38,178 bases of DNA from Opitutales bacterium (GCA_007280935.1 QYQK01000101.1:1-38178); one strand, 5' to 3'. Shown: positions 1 through 8,116, counted from the stretch's first letter. Translations and numbers: made by a program. The notes: generated from the sequence alone by a model not told the origin.

Positions 1-11
1 ATTTTAGGGGG

Positions 12-39
12 TTGCCATCGGCCGATACACCTCTATAAA
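12..39 (+). promoter_or_regulatory. Sigma70-like promoter for the first small gene
   Basis: A TTGCCA hexamer (12-17) and a TATAAA hexamer (34-39) are separated by 16 bases, close to the sigma70 consensus. The start codon at 51 lies only 11 bases after the -10 box, so transcription would begin about five bases before the ATG. This would leave almost no 5' leader, in line with the missing Shine-Dalgarno. Confidence 0.55.
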
Positions 40-50
40 TCCTTACTACT

Positions 51-299
51 ATGAAGACACTCTTCGCTCTCTTCGTCGGTTTATTCACCTGCGCCATCGC
101 CTTTGCGGGTGGCACAACGACCACTCCTACTACCCCTACGACTCCGACCACGCCTCCTCCTCCGGTTGTTAACCCTAAGGGTGGCGGCGATAAAGGCGGC
201 GATAAAGACGGTGACGAGGACGACGACAGTCGTCGTGACCGTAAGAAGGTTTCGAAGATCGAGCCTAAGAAGTCGTTTAAGAAGTCTGAGAAGAAGTAA
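51..299 (+). CDS. Small exported Thr/Pro-rich, highly charged protein
   Basis: The 82-residue product begins with a typical signal peptide (residues 1-19, hydrophobic FALFVGLFTCAIAFA core ending at an Ala-Gly cleavage site). Next come a low-complexity TTTTPTTPTTPTT stretch and PPPP, a Gly-Lys-Asp segment, an acidic run (DEDDD) and a strongly basic Lys/Arg tail. I do not recognise a family. The composition suggests a disordered surface or periplasmic linker-like peptide. It has its own promoter upstream and an intrinsic terminator right after, so it is probably a single-gene transcript. No Shine-Dalgarno is visible before the ATG. The 145-aa minus-strand ORF and the 96-aa ORF in another plus frame look like shadows of the repetitive sequence. 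Confidence 0.7.
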   Translation: MKTLFALFVGLFTCAIAFAGGTTTTPTTPTTPTTPPPPVVNPKGGGDKGGDKDGDEDDDSRRDRKKVSKIEPKKSFKKSEKK

Positions 300-317
300 G
301 GCTATTTTCTTCCGTCC

Positions 318-350
318 AAAAGGGCCGACAAACGTCGGCCCTTTTTGTTT
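318..350 (+). terminator. Intrinsic terminator after the Thr/Pro-rich gene
   Basis: A perfect stem (AAAAGGGCCGAC, loop AAAC, GTCGGCCCTTTT) is followed by a T-rich run. It sits 18 bases after the upstream stop codon and before the chromate transporter gene. Confidence 0.9.
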
Positions 351-389
351 TAGGTTCGCTTCGTGGATGGGTTTGGTTTTTTTAACCTC

Positions 390-1583
390 ATGATGCCCCT
401 GTCCGATTGGCTCCTTTGGTTGCGCTTGGGCGCGACTTCGCTGGGCGGCCCGGCCGCTCAGATTGCGACCCTTGAGCAGGAGTGCGTCGAAAAGCGCTCT
501 TGGTTGTCGCCAGAACAATTCTCCCGCGCCTTAGGGCTTTGCATGTTCTTGCCCGGCCCCGAAGCCCAGCAACTGGTCGCTTGGATTGCCTGGAAGAAGG
601 GTGGCTGGCGCAGTGCCGTTCTGGCCACACTGTTCTTTGTCATTCCCGGTCTGCTCTGTTGCGGGGTCTTGGCGTTTTTATACCATCAGTTTGGCCAGCT
701 TCCTCTGATCGGCGGTGCGCTCTCCGGCGCCCGGGCTGCCATCGCGGGCGTTATTCTGGTCATGGCTTACCGTCTGTTTAAGACCGCCGTCTTTGATACG
801 ACTCGTCGAGCAGTCGCAGGTATAACGACGGTTGGGATGTTTTTTAGCGCCCCTTTCGCCTTTATGGCGGTCGCGGCAGGTCTCTATGCCTGGTATATCC
901 GTCCGCCGGATGAAGAGGCCGTGCCTGAAACGTCCGAAGTCCTGAAGTCTGCCGCCATCCGGGTGCTGCGCTTCCTGATTCCGGTCGGTGCCGTCTTCTT
1001 GGTGCTTTGGGCGATTTTCGGCCACGACTCCGGCATCGTTAAGCTTGCCGAGGTTTCTCTGCTCGCGGTGCTGACTTCTTTTGGCGGTGCTTACGCCGCG
1101 CTGGGAGTCTGGAAAGCACGCACGGTCGAAACTTATGACTGGATCAAGGAGCCTGCTTTTGGCGACGCGTTGGTGGTCGGTGAAATCACTCCGGGGCCGC
1201 TGCTGCTCGCCGGTAGTTTTATCGGTTGCATGGCTGGTTATAATGGCAGCCTCGGCATGGGTGGCGGCTGGCTGGCCGCTTTGGTCGGTCTCCTGGTCCC
1301 GGCGATTTTTACGTTTAGTTGTTCCACGCTCATCTTGCTCGCCACCGCTCCGCTGGCTGACGAGGGGGTAGGAGATGTTCGTTTCCATGATGTGATCGGG
1401 CTGGTGACCGCCGCCGCGGCGGGTGCTGTGTTTTGGCTGGGTCTTTCCTTGGTGCTGTCGCAGATGACTTGGGTCTACCTCTTGATTTCAGCCGCCGCGG
1501 GTGCGGCGCTTTACCTTAAAAAGACGAACATCCTCCTCTTGGTCGCCCTGGGCGCCGCGGCGGGCTGGTTCGCGGCCCGATAA
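390..1583 (+). CDS. chrA: ChrA-type chromate transporter (two CHR domains)
   Basis: An inner-membrane transporter of the CHR family, which as characterised exports chromate; some homologues may move other anions. The product is about 397 residues, the usual length of a two-domain ChrA. The first CHR half carries LGGPAAQIA and the FLPGPEAQQL motif. The second half carries FGGAYAALG and EITPGPLLL, matching the duplicated signature. Around ten to twelve hydrophobic segments are visible. The track ORF opens at a GTG (363), but the ATG at 390 (or 393) gives a protein that begins like other ChrA proteins. There is no Shine-Dalgarno. It lies between two small exported-protein genes, the downstream one Cys-rich, so a metal or oxyanion stress role for the group is possible but unproven. 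Confidence 0.9.
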   Translation: MMPLSDWLLWLRLGATSLGGPAAQIATLEQECVEKRSWLSPEQFSRALGLCMFLPGPEAQQLVAWIAWKKGGWRSAVLATLFFVIPGLLCCGVLAFLYHQFGQLPLIGGALSGARAAIAGVILVMAYRLFKTAVFDTTRRAVAGITTVGMFFSAPFAFMAVAAGLYAWYIRPPDEEAVPETSEVLKSAAIRVLRFLIPVGAVFLVLWAIFGHDSGIVKLAEVSLLAVLTSFGGAYAALGVWKARTVETYDWIKEPAFGDALVVGEITPGPLLLAGSFIGCMAGYNGSLGMGGGWLAALVGLLVPAIFTFSCSTLILLATAPLADEGVGDVRFHDVIGLVTAAAAGAVFWLGLSLVLSQMTWVYLLISAAAGAALYLKKTNILLLVALGAAAGWFAAR

Positions 1584-1635
1584 ATTAGTGAAATCAGTTT
1601 GTGATTTTCCAGCTTTGCTCCAACTTAAACTTACT

Positions 1636-1875
1636 ATGAAACAACTCACCTCCATGCTGGTTATTGCCCTTGTCTGCGCTTCGGTCGCTTTTGCAGCCTC
1701 TCCTTCGCCTGACGTCAAACCAGCTACGACGACCAAAGAGTCCTCGAAGTTTAAGGCCGGTGGTTGCTGCGATAAGGCCGATAAAAAGGGCGAAAAATGC
1801 CAACACCCTTGCTGCGTCAAGGCTGCGGCTGACGGCAAGGTTTGCGAAAAATGCAACGCCCCAGCGAAGAAGTAA
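1636..1875 (+). CDS. Small exported cysteine-rich protein
   Basis: The product is 79 residues. A signal peptide (about 1-20, ending AFA/AS) is followed by a Ser/Pro/Thr/Lys linker. The C-terminal half holds seven cysteines in the pattern CC-x9-C-x3-CC-x9-C-x2-C with intervening Lys, Asp and one His. This is reminiscent of small metal-binding or disulfide-rich peptides, but I do not recognise a named family. The ATG at 1636 is chosen because it gives the signal peptide; the longer track ORF runs back into chrA in another frame. It follows chrA by 52 bases and is closed by its own terminator, so it may be co-transcribed with chrA. A metal-binding role is inference from cysteine content alone. 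Confidence 0.75.
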   Translation: MKQLTSMLVIALVCASVAFAASPSPDVKPATTTKESSKFKAGGCCDKADKKGEKCQHPCCVKAAADGKVCEKCNAPAKK

Positions 1876-1897
1876 TTACCATTTGTTCTCGTCTATT

Positions 1898-1926
1898 AAG
1901 GGCTGAATTTTGTTCGGCCCTTTTTG
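1898..1926 (+). terminator. Intrinsic terminator after the Cys-rich gene
   Basis: Stem AAGGGCTGAA / TTCGGCCCTT (one G-T pair) with a five-base loop, followed by a T run. It ends the presumed chrA and Cys-rich peptide transcript. Confidence 0.85.
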
Positions 1927-1991
1927 TGCCCCAATGAAATGATTCCATCGGGAGTCTTGCCCCTCGTCGGGTTTGACGTAAATCTATCCGA

Positions 1992-2738
1992 ATGCTCCGC
2001 CGTCACCCGCTGATTTACTCCGTTATGTTGTTGAGTGTGGCTTTCGGTCTCTATTTTTGGACTAGGCCGGTTTCCGCCACGCCCGATTTGCCAGCTGCTA
2101 AGCTTGGCTACGAGGTCTGTCCGCCTTCTCCCGATGGCATCGGTAAGGTCTATCAAGGTCGTGAAATCGCCCAAGTGATGGGCCACCCGGGCATCGGTTG
2201 GCTCGAACGCTCCGATCGCGAGAAAGAAGAGGCCCCTTCCAAGGCAATTGCCGCCTTGGAGCTGGCGGCCGACGCCGTCATCGCGGATATCGGCGCAGGG
2301 TCAGGCTACTATTCTTTCCGGATCGCTCGGCAGCTTCCGCGCGGAAAGGTTGTCGCGGTCGATATCCAGCCCGAGATGATTGATTTTTTGACGAAGGAAT
2401 CCGTTAAGCTCGGAATAAAGAATGTGCAACCCCACCTGAGCACCATTGAAGACGTCAAACTACCCGACGGCTCTCTTGACGCCGCCTTGATGGTCGACGC
2501 TTATCACGAATTCGACCACCCGATCGAAATGCTGGCCTCCTTGCGTCGCGCCCTGCGCTCCAAGGGACGCATCTATCTCCTGGAATACCGAGCCGAAGAT
2601 CCGCACGTCCCCATCAAGCCTCATCACAAGATGACCGAGGCCCAGGCACGTAAGGAATTCGAAGCGGCCGGCTTCAGGTTCGTGGTGAACAAGCCCGATT
2701 TACCTTGGCAGCACTTGCTCATCTTCGAGCGTCCGTGA
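1992..2738 (+). CDS. Class I SAM-dependent methyltransferase with N-terminal signal or anchor
   Basis: The 248-residue product has a hydrophobic segment at about residues 8-24 after a basic start, which looks like a signal peptide or membrane anchor. A YQGREIAQVMGHPG segment (about 54-67) follows, then a Rossmann methyltransferase core: motif I VIADIGAGSGYY (96-107), motif II VDIQPEM (123-129), and DAYHEF (169-174) in the motif IV area. The substrate is unknown. Small-molecule methyltransferases of this GREIAQVMGHPG type occur in related phyla, often annotated only as class I methyltransferases. Export of a SAM-dependent enzyme would be odd, because SAM is cytosolic, so a membrane anchor with a cytosolic catalytic domain is an alternative. 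Its stop lies four bases from the stop of the convergent flavin oxidoreductase gene, with no terminator between. Confidence 0.8.
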   Translation: MLRRHPLIYSVMLLSVAFGLYFWTRPVSATPDLPAAKLGYEVCPPSPDGIGKVYQGREIAQVMGHPGIGWLERSDREKEEAPSKAIAALELAADAVIADIGAGSGYYSFRIARQLPRGKVVAVDIQPEMIDFLTKESVKLGIKNVQPHLSTIEDVKLPDGSLDAALMVDAYHEFDHPIEMLASLRRALRSKGRIYLLEYRAEDPHVPIKPHHKMTEAQARKEFEAAGFRFVVNKPDLPWQHLLIFERP

Positions 2739-2742
2739 TCAT

Positions 2743-4230
2743 TCAGGCTCCGACGTTTTTCTTGATCTCTTTGAGCTGCTGAAATTCGGGTTTGGCGGTA
2801 TAAAATTTGTCTAACGGGTAACACCCAGAGATGAGCCCGTTGCGCGGCGCGGTCGTGCAGTCGCTGAAGGTGCGGCAGATGAATTTGGTCTCCATTGCGC
2901 CGTTCTTCGCCGCATCCGCCAGCATGCTGGGGTAGCTGAGCACGGCGCGACCAACGCCGATGGCATCGCTCCACTTGTTGCGTAGAATGAATTGGGCAAG
3001 GTGCGGCAGGTATTCTTGAATATAACTCAGGCCGGAACTGACGATGATCAGGCTGCTGGGCGCCCGGGATCTCACCTGGCGAACGGCATCCACTTGACGG
3101 GCCAAATCAATCAAAGGGTCGTGCGCGGCCTGATAACCGTCGCTCGGCGGGTAGGCCGCTGGGCGTTGGATGTGCGGATTGTAATAGGGCGAGCCCGCGG
3201 AGGTGTTCAGGATCTTGACCCCAAGTTCGCCGAGCATGTTCACGAATTGGAAGGTTTCGGATAGGTCGGGTTGCGTGGGTTTTTCCGGGTTCGCCCCAAA
3301 GGCGAAACGGTAGGGAAGGAGATGCGCATGCTCTTCGGGGATGCCGGGGCCGAGTCGCCCTGGAACGGAATGCGCCGGGTCCGGACGGAAAGGCACGAAG
3401 TCGAAGAGGCTGAGGCGCACCCCGATATCAATGGGATTACCTTCAGCCCGGATGCCGGCGATGATGTCGCGTAGGATGCGAGTCCGGTTTTCGAAGGAGC
3501 CCCCGAACTTGCCAGGTCGGGTGTGGGCGCTGAGGAATTCATGCAGCAGATAGCCGTGACAGTGCTTGATGTCTACGAAGTCGGCACCGCATTCCCGGGC
3601 CACGCGGGCGGCCTTGATATAATAACGGATCAATTCTTCGACGTCGGCATCGGTGAGGACCTGATCGTCGGAAGTGACGTTAAACTTCTTGTCTAAGATC
3701 GGGTGATGGTAGGCGATGCGTGATTCCCATCGTTTCTTATCGTTGGGACGACAGAAGCGTCCCGAGTGCGTGAGCTGAAAGCCGATGACCAGATCATCCG
3801 TTGAGCCCCAGCGGGCGAGGTGTTCGGCTTTGAGGATGCCGACGAGTTCGGTGATGCCTGCTTTGTTTTCATCGTTGATGATAAGTTGGTTCATGTTGGC
3901 ACGACCGTCCGCCCGCACGGCCATGGCCTCCGCACCGCAGATGAGTTTGGCACCGCTGGCGCCGAAGCGTTGCCAGCGGCGTTTCATTTCTTCGGAGATG
4001 CCCCCGGTAGTCGTCCCATCCCAACCTTCCATAGGATGAATCGCGATGCGGTTACCGATGGTCTTCCCGTTGATTTTATTCTGAGAGATCGGCTGGGAGA
4101 GGGGGTTGCCCGCTCCGGCTTCGATAGTATCTTCAATCGGCAGTTCGATCCCGATGGAAGCGCAATGGGCGCGGAAATCCGCGACGGTCTTAAGCGACGC
4201 GACGCGGGTGAGTTTGAAAGGTTCGGACAT
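2743..4230 (-). CDS. NADH:flavin oxidoreductase, Old Yellow Enzyme-like
   Basis: An FMN-dependent TIM-barrel oxidoreductase of the Old Yellow Enzyme / 2,4-dienoyl-CoA reductase superfamily; it probably reduces or isomerises an activated C=C bond. Visible motifs in the 495-residue form are QLTHSGR (152-158), KHCHGYLLHEFLS (222-234, the substrate-binding His region), GGSFENRTRIL (243-253), and a C-terminal GVGRAVLSYP flavin-phosphate segment. Near the end, three cysteines are spaced C-x5-C-x11-C, recalling but not matching the Fe-S cysteine cluster of the dienoyl-CoA reductase branch. The start MSEPFK at 4230 is four bases after the stop of the upstream aldolase-like gene, so the two form an operon. 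The 31 residues upstream in the track ORF are in the aldolase gene and are rejected. Substrate unknown. Confidence 0.88.
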   Translation of the reverse strand: MSEPFKLTRVASLKTVADFRAHCASIGIELPIEDTIEAGAGNPLSQPISQNKINGKTIGNRIAIHPMEGWDGTTTGGISEEMKRRWQRFGASGAKLICGAEAMAVRADGRANMNQLIINDENKAGITELVGILKAEHLARWGSTDDLVIGFQLTHSGRFCRPNDKKRWESRIAYHHPILDKKFNVTSDDQVLTDADVEELIRYYIKAARVARECGADFVDIKHCHGYLLHEFLSAHTRPGKFGGSFENRTRILRDIIAGIRAEGNPIDIGVRLSLFDFVPFRPDPAHSVPGRLGPGIPEEHAHLLPYRFAFGANPEKPTQPDLSETFQFVNMLGELGVKILNTSAGSPYYNPHIQRPAAYPPSDGYQAAHDPLIDLARQVDAVRQVRSRAPSSLIIVSSGLSYIQEYLPHLAQFILRNKWSDAIGVGRAVLSYPSMLADAAKNGAMETKFICRTFSDCTTAPRNGLISGCYPLDKFYTAKPEFQQLKEIKKNVGA

Positions 4231-4234
4231 AGGT

Positions 4235-5194
4235 TTAGCTGAGGGCGGCGATGCGTTTGGCGATATCCGCGAGGATTTCGCGGTCAGAATCCGGGCGCTT
4301 GGCCGAAAGCGGATGGGTATCATCGCATTCCAGCCATCCGCGGAGCTTCAGGAACATGGCGGCGGAATGTTTGTAGGCGGGAACGGGCGGGCGGAAGGCG
4401 AGGAAGCCGAGATACTGCAAAAGGTCATTGATTTCGTAAAATGAAACTTCGCCTTTTTCCCAGGCCTTATCTCGTAAGGCAAAAGCTTCCGGGGCGAAGG
4501 TGCTCAGCCCGAGCAGGTAGTCGCTGCCGTACATGACCATGTCGATGGCGAGGTCGTTACCAGTGTATACTCGGAAATCCGGACGCGTCTGATCACGTAG
4601 CGTCAATCTCTCCCACTCCAGGTCGCGACGTAATGAGGAATGCTTCGCGCCGATGCATTGTTTTACGTCCATGAGCCCACGGTAGACGTCCAAGGAATAG
4701 ATTTTCCCAAAGGGGGCGAACATCTGTCCGAGTTCGAAGCCGACGAAACGAGGGGCGTGACGACCGATCGCGGCATAGGCTTCCACGATTTTATCATCTG
4801 TCTGGGAGGTCAGGCCGTAGCTTTGGAAGATGACCGGGGTGCCGCCGTGTTGCTGAATCATCTCCATTTGACGAGCGTAAGCACCGAGGTCGAAGGCATC
4901 TCCAGGCTTATCAAGGACGAAGGCACCGGCGACAAACCATTTTCCGCCCGTCTCCGCTTGGGTGATTTGTAGGGCACGTCGGCGGATCGAGTCGTCGATG
5001 AGATTGCCATACCCGGTATCCATGTTGACGGCCGGAGCTAGCCCGGCGGCGACGGTGCGGCGCACGTGTGCGGTGAATCCTACCCAGTCGACATCGCCGT
5101 TCGCATGGAAGGGTAGGAGGATGGCAGAACTCCCTTCGATTTTACGCTGACGGCGTATCATCGAGGTGGGCTCGGGGTGCAATGGGTTGCTCAT
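4235..5194 (-). CDS. DapA-family (dihydrodipicolinate synthase-like) aldolase or lyase
   Basis: The 319-residue product has the size and layout of the class I aldolase family that includes DapA, N-acetylneuraminate lyase and keto-deoxy sugar acid aldolases. A candidate Schiff-base lysine is K184 in CIGAKHSS, equivalent to the GIKE region of DapA. A downstream [20 protein letters not shown] segment resembles the G-D-D/E phosphate or carboxylate loop. The canonical YN(V/I)P tyrosine motif is not clear; Y126 lies further from the lysine than usual, so this is a divergent member and unlikely to be the housekeeping lysine-pathway enzyme. An internal ATG at residue 12 is an alternative start. It leads the minus-strand operon with the flavin oxidoreductase and is divergent from an MFS carrier. 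Confidence 0.85.
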   Translation of the reverse strand: MSNPLHPEPTSMIRRQRKIEGSSAILLPFHANGDVDWVGFTAHVRRTVAAGLAPAVNMDTGYGNLIDDSIRRRALQITQAETGGKWFVAGAFVLDKPGDAFDLGAYARQMEMIQQHGGTPVIFQSYGLTSQTDDKIVEAYAAIGRHAPRFVGFELGQMFAPFGKIYSLDVYRGLMDVKQCIGAKHSSLRRDLEWERLTLRDQTRPDFRVYTGNDLAIDMVMYGSDYLLGLSTFAPEAFALRDKAWEKGEVSFYEINDLLQYLGFLAFRPPVPAYKHSAAMFLKLRGWLECDDTHPLSAKRPDSDREILADIAKRIAALS

Positions 5195-5305
5195 GATCTG
5201 ATGTCATTTTGGATGTTTTATGAGAAATATCCCAGCCTCAAAAGCGGGTCACTCATTCGTTCCTTGTAGCCCAGTGGGAATCCGCTCAGATGTAAGACGT
5301 TGCTT

Positions 5306-5318
5306 GGTGCGACGCACC
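5306..5318. promoter_or_regulatory. Palindrome in the divergent aldolase/MFS intergenic region (candidate operator)
   Basis: GGTGCG-A-CGCACC is a perfect 13-base inverted repeat ending nine bases before the ATG of the MFS gene and about 110 bases from the start of the divergent aldolase gene. Its position suits an operator for a regulator controlling the catabolic island. No regulator gene is present nearby. Confidence 0.4.
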
Positions 5319-5327
5319 CCTATCTCG

Positions 5328-6653
5328 ATGAAAGAACTTCATTCCCCTGTTTCCACGAAAGACGCGATCACGCGCGGAATGCAGATGACCCTTCTCGCGG
5401 GCTTCTTGGGTTGGATGATGGATGGTTATGAGCAAGCGCTTTTCCCGACGCTCGCCGGACCCGCGCTGAAGAGTATGGTGCCCGCGGAAGTCGTGGCCTT
5501 GGGCTCTAAGGCCATCAATAGCTGGGTGGGCGGATGGATGGGTTGGATCACTTCCGCTTTCTTGATTGGCGCCGCACTGGGTGGCGCGGCCTTCGGTTGG
5601 CTCGGAGACCGCATCGGCCGCGTGAAGGCGATGTCGTTCAGTATTCTGTTTTATTCCATCTTCAGCGGGGTCTGTTATTTCGCGACCGATCCGACTCATC
5701 TTGCCGGTGCGCGTTTCATGGCGGCCTTAGGCATGGGTGGCGAATGGGCCTTGGGCGTCGCGCTGGTGATGGAAGCCTGGCCCGAACGGCATCGTTCTAA
5801 GATGGCCGCTGCCATCGGTGTGGCGGCGAACCTTGGGATGGTCCTGGTGGGTTGCGTCGCCTTGGCTTACCCGGCCGATGGTCACTCCTGGCGGATCCAC
5901 TTCTTGATCGGTGCTTCGCCGGCCATCCTTACTTTATTGATTCGTCTCTTTGTACCTGAGTCTGAAAAGTGGGAACGTTCCATGAAGAAAGAAGCAGCTG
6001 GGCCCACTCCAGGTCGCTCCAAGATCGGAGAGGTTTTTAGTGGTGAATTACTCGGTTCGACCCTCGCCGGCATTGCGATGGTCTCGGTGGTTTTCGTCGG
6101 TACTTGGGGCGCGGTACAATGGGTGCCGCTTTGGATCACCGAACTTGCGGGTCCCGATAACACCCGAGCCAAGGCTCTGGCCATGGTCATCGTGTCCGTC
6201 GGCGCCTGCACGAGCACTTTCATCGCTCCGTTGTTTCTTGCGAGATTCAAGCGCCGCACGGGTTACCAGATTCTTTGCGCATTGGCCTTCGCCGCTACGT
6301 GCTGGATTTATCGGACTCCTGCCCAATGGTCTGGCACGATGCTCTTCGATATTTTCCCCGTCATGATGGCCGTAAAGGTTTTTGTCTTGGGCATGGCAGC
6401 CACCGCCTTCTTCGGCTTCTTCCCGCTTTATCTCCCGGAGCTTTTCCCGACCCGCGTGCGTGCGACCGGCCAAGGTATTTGTTATAATACCGGCCGTCTG
6501 GTCGCCGTCCCCTTCGTGCTGCTCAGCGGTAAACTAGTTGAGACGCTCGGCGGTTATCAAAGTGCCGCCGCCGCCATCACGCTCGTCTATGCCGTCGGTT
6601 TGTTCGTGGCTTTCTTGGGCAAGGAGACTACGGGTCAAGGCCTCCAAGACTAA
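5328..6653 (+). CDS. MFS transporter, metabolite:H+ symporter type
   Basis: The product is 441 residues with about twelve membrane segments. MFS motif A is GWLGDRIGRVK (90-100), and a GMGGEWALG segment follows in TM4-TM5, typical of the SV2-like / aromatic-acid and sugar-acid symporter group. A second-half LPELFPTRVRATGQG motif is also characteristic of that group. The ATG at 5328 is chosen because the track ORF upstream adds 36 non-hydrophobic, poorly coding residues that run through the intergenic palindrome. The stop is followed one base later by the ATG of the enolase-family gene, so the two are tightly coupled. Import of the island's substrate (an organic or sugar acid) is the simplest role; the actual substrate is unknown. 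Confidence 0.88.
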   Translation: MKELHSPVSTKDAITRGMQMTLLAGFLGWMMDGYEQALFPTLAGPALKSMVPAEVVALGSKAINSWVGGWMGWITSAFLIGAALGGAAFGWLGDRIGRVKAMSFSILFYSIFSGVCYFATDPTHLAGARFMAALGMGGEWALGVALVMEAWPERHRSKMAAAIGVAANLGMVLVGCVALAYPADGHSWRIHFLIGASPAILTLLIRLFVPESEKWERSMKKEAAGPTPGRSKIGEVFSGELLGSTLAGIAMVSVVFVGTWGAVQWVPLWITELAGPDNTRAKALAMVIVSVGACTSTFIAPLFLARFKRRTGYQILCALAFAATCWIYRTPAQWSGTMLFDIFPVMMAVKVFVLGMAATAFFGFFPLYLPELFPTRVRATGQGICYNTGRLVAVPFVLLSGKLVETLGGYQSAAAAITLVYAVGLFVAFLGKETTGQGLQD

Positions 6654-6654
6654 G

Positions 6655-8061
6655 ATGAATCCGCACGATGTTCAGATTCGGGCCGTGCGCTGGCATGCCT
6701 TGCCGGTGCAGACCCGTCTACCTTTGAAATTCGGTCACGAGACGGTGACGAGCGTCGCCTGCGCGCGCGTTTGCCTGACCGTTTCGCGGGCCGATGGCTC
6801 GCGGGCCGAAGGGTGGGGCGAGACGCCTCTGAGCGTGCAATGGGTCTGGCCTTCCACGGTGCCCTACGAGGTGCGTTTCAAGGCCATGCAGGATTTCTGC
6901 GATTTGTTGACAGAAGCCTACGCTCAATTTCCCGCCCAAGGTCACCCGATGGAAATCGGCTACGATTTTATCGAAGCGGTGCTACCCAAGCTTCTCACGG
7001 CTTTCAATGCCACTTTGCCGAAGGGCGTGGTGATGCCGACTTTGGCCGCCTTGGTCTGCGCCTCGGCCTTTGATTTGGCCCTGCATGATGCCTATGGCGT
7101 CGTGAACGAGGTGCCGACTTATCTTACTTATCAGGCCCCCTGGATGAATCGCGATCTGTCCGCTTACCTGACGCCCGCCGCCGATGCTCCACAGGTAAAT
7201 TTTAGCGGCAAGTATCCGGTTAATTTTTTCCGTCAGTCCGTCGAGACGAAGTTGCTGGCCTGGCATCTCGTCGGCGGTCTCGATTATCTGACACTCGCTG
7301 AGGCGGGCTCTAATGTCTTGCAAGATGGCTACCCGAGCTCACTTGACACATGGATCAAGTGCGACGGCTTGAAGGCGCTGAAGGTCAAACTCCGTGGCAA
7401 CGACGCCCTCTGGGATTTCGCCCGCATGAAACAAATCGCCGAAATCGGCCTGCCTTTGGGTGTCGAATTATTTACGGCCGACTTTAACTGCACGGTGATG
7501 GACCCCGCATACGTCAATGGCGTGCTCGATCGCATCAAAGCGGAGCTGCCGGAACTATGGTCGAGGTTGAGTTACGTCGAGCAACCTTTCCCTTACGAAT
7601 TGGAGGATCATCCGATCGATGTCCACTCGGTCAGCGGCCGCATGCCGCTCTTTCTTGACGAGAGCGCCCATGATTGGCGAATCGTTCGCTTAGGTCGCGA
7701 ATTAGGCTGGACCGGTGTCGCGCTCAAGACTTGCAAGACGCAGACGGGTGCTTTGCTGAGTCTCTGTTGGGCCCGCGCCCATGGCATGCAATTGATGGTG
7801 CAAGACCTGACCAACCCCATGATGGCCCAGATGACCCACCTGCTGTTGGCGGCGCACGCCCCGACAATCGCCGGCGTGGAGACCAATGCCATGCAGTTCT
7901 ATCCCGAAGCCTCGATGGCAGAGGCCGAGATTCATCCAGGGCTTTACCGTCGCCAGTCGGGCCAAATCGATGGTCGTACTCTTTCCGGCCCTGGTTTCGG
8001 TTATAGATTGAATGAAATCGACCGAAAGTTACCTGCGGCACGGATGTCTTCGCCCGCTTAA
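6655..8061 (+). CDS. Enolase-superfamily (mandelate racemase / muconate lactonizing-like) enzyme
   Basis: The product is 468 residues, longer than the usual 350-400 for this superfamily. The barrel motifs are present: KVK (243-245) as the second-strand lysine pair, D276, E309 in YVEQPF and D335-E336 in FLDES as metal ligands, and K358 in VALKTCKTQTG on the opposite face. This pattern favours the MLE/dipeptide-epimerase-like branch over the mandelate racemase branch with a His-Asp dyad. The reaction would be abstraction of a proton next to a carboxylate, giving dehydration, epimerisation or cycloisomerisation. Codon 1 is one base after the MFS stop; the ORF extension upstream into the MFS gene is rejected. 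With the aldolase and carriers it suggests carboxylic-acid catabolism, substrate unknown. Confidence 0.87.
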   Translation: MNPHDVQIRAVRWHALPVQTRLPLKFGHETVTSVACARVCLTVSRADGSRAEGWGETPLSVQWVWPSTVPYEVRFKAMQDFCDLLTEAYAQFPAQGHPMEIGYDFIEAVLPKLLTAFNATLPKGVVMPTLAALVCASAFDLALHDAYGVVNEVPTYLTYQAPWMNRDLSAYLTPAADAPQVNFSGKYPVNFFRQSVETKLLAWHLVGGLDYLTLAEAGSNVLQDGYPSSLDTWIKCDGLKALKVKLRGNDALWDFARMKQIAEIGLPLGVELFTADFNCTVMDPAYVNGVLDRIKAELPELWSRLSYVEQPFPYELEDHPIDVHSVSGRMPLFLDESAHDWRIVRLGRELGWTGVALKTCKTQTGALLSLCWARAHGMQLMVQDLTNPMMAQMTHLLLAAHAPTIAGVETNAMQFYPEASMAEAEIHPGLYRRQSGQIDGRTLSGPGFGYRLNEIDRKLPAARMSSPA

Positions 8062-8116
8062 GTCAAAGACGCTTGCCCGCTTGGAGAGAACTGCCATTTC
8101 TTTGGCTTCCCCTCCC

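Noticed and set aside
678-1388. 236-aa minus-strand ORF inside chrA
   Set aside because: It is antisense to strongly conserved ChrA motifs, with no recognisable domain and no promoter.
5220-5327. 36-residue N-terminal extension of the first MFS protein
   Set aside because: The extension is not hydrophobic, passes through the palindrome, and is not seen in the paralogous carrier, which begins close to its first membrane segment.
6476-6497. TTATAATACC stretch resembling a -10 box inside the first MFS gene
   Set aside because: It encodes the conserved CYNTGR segment, and the parallel TTATAATATC in the second MFS gene encodes CYNIGR. Protein conservation explains it.
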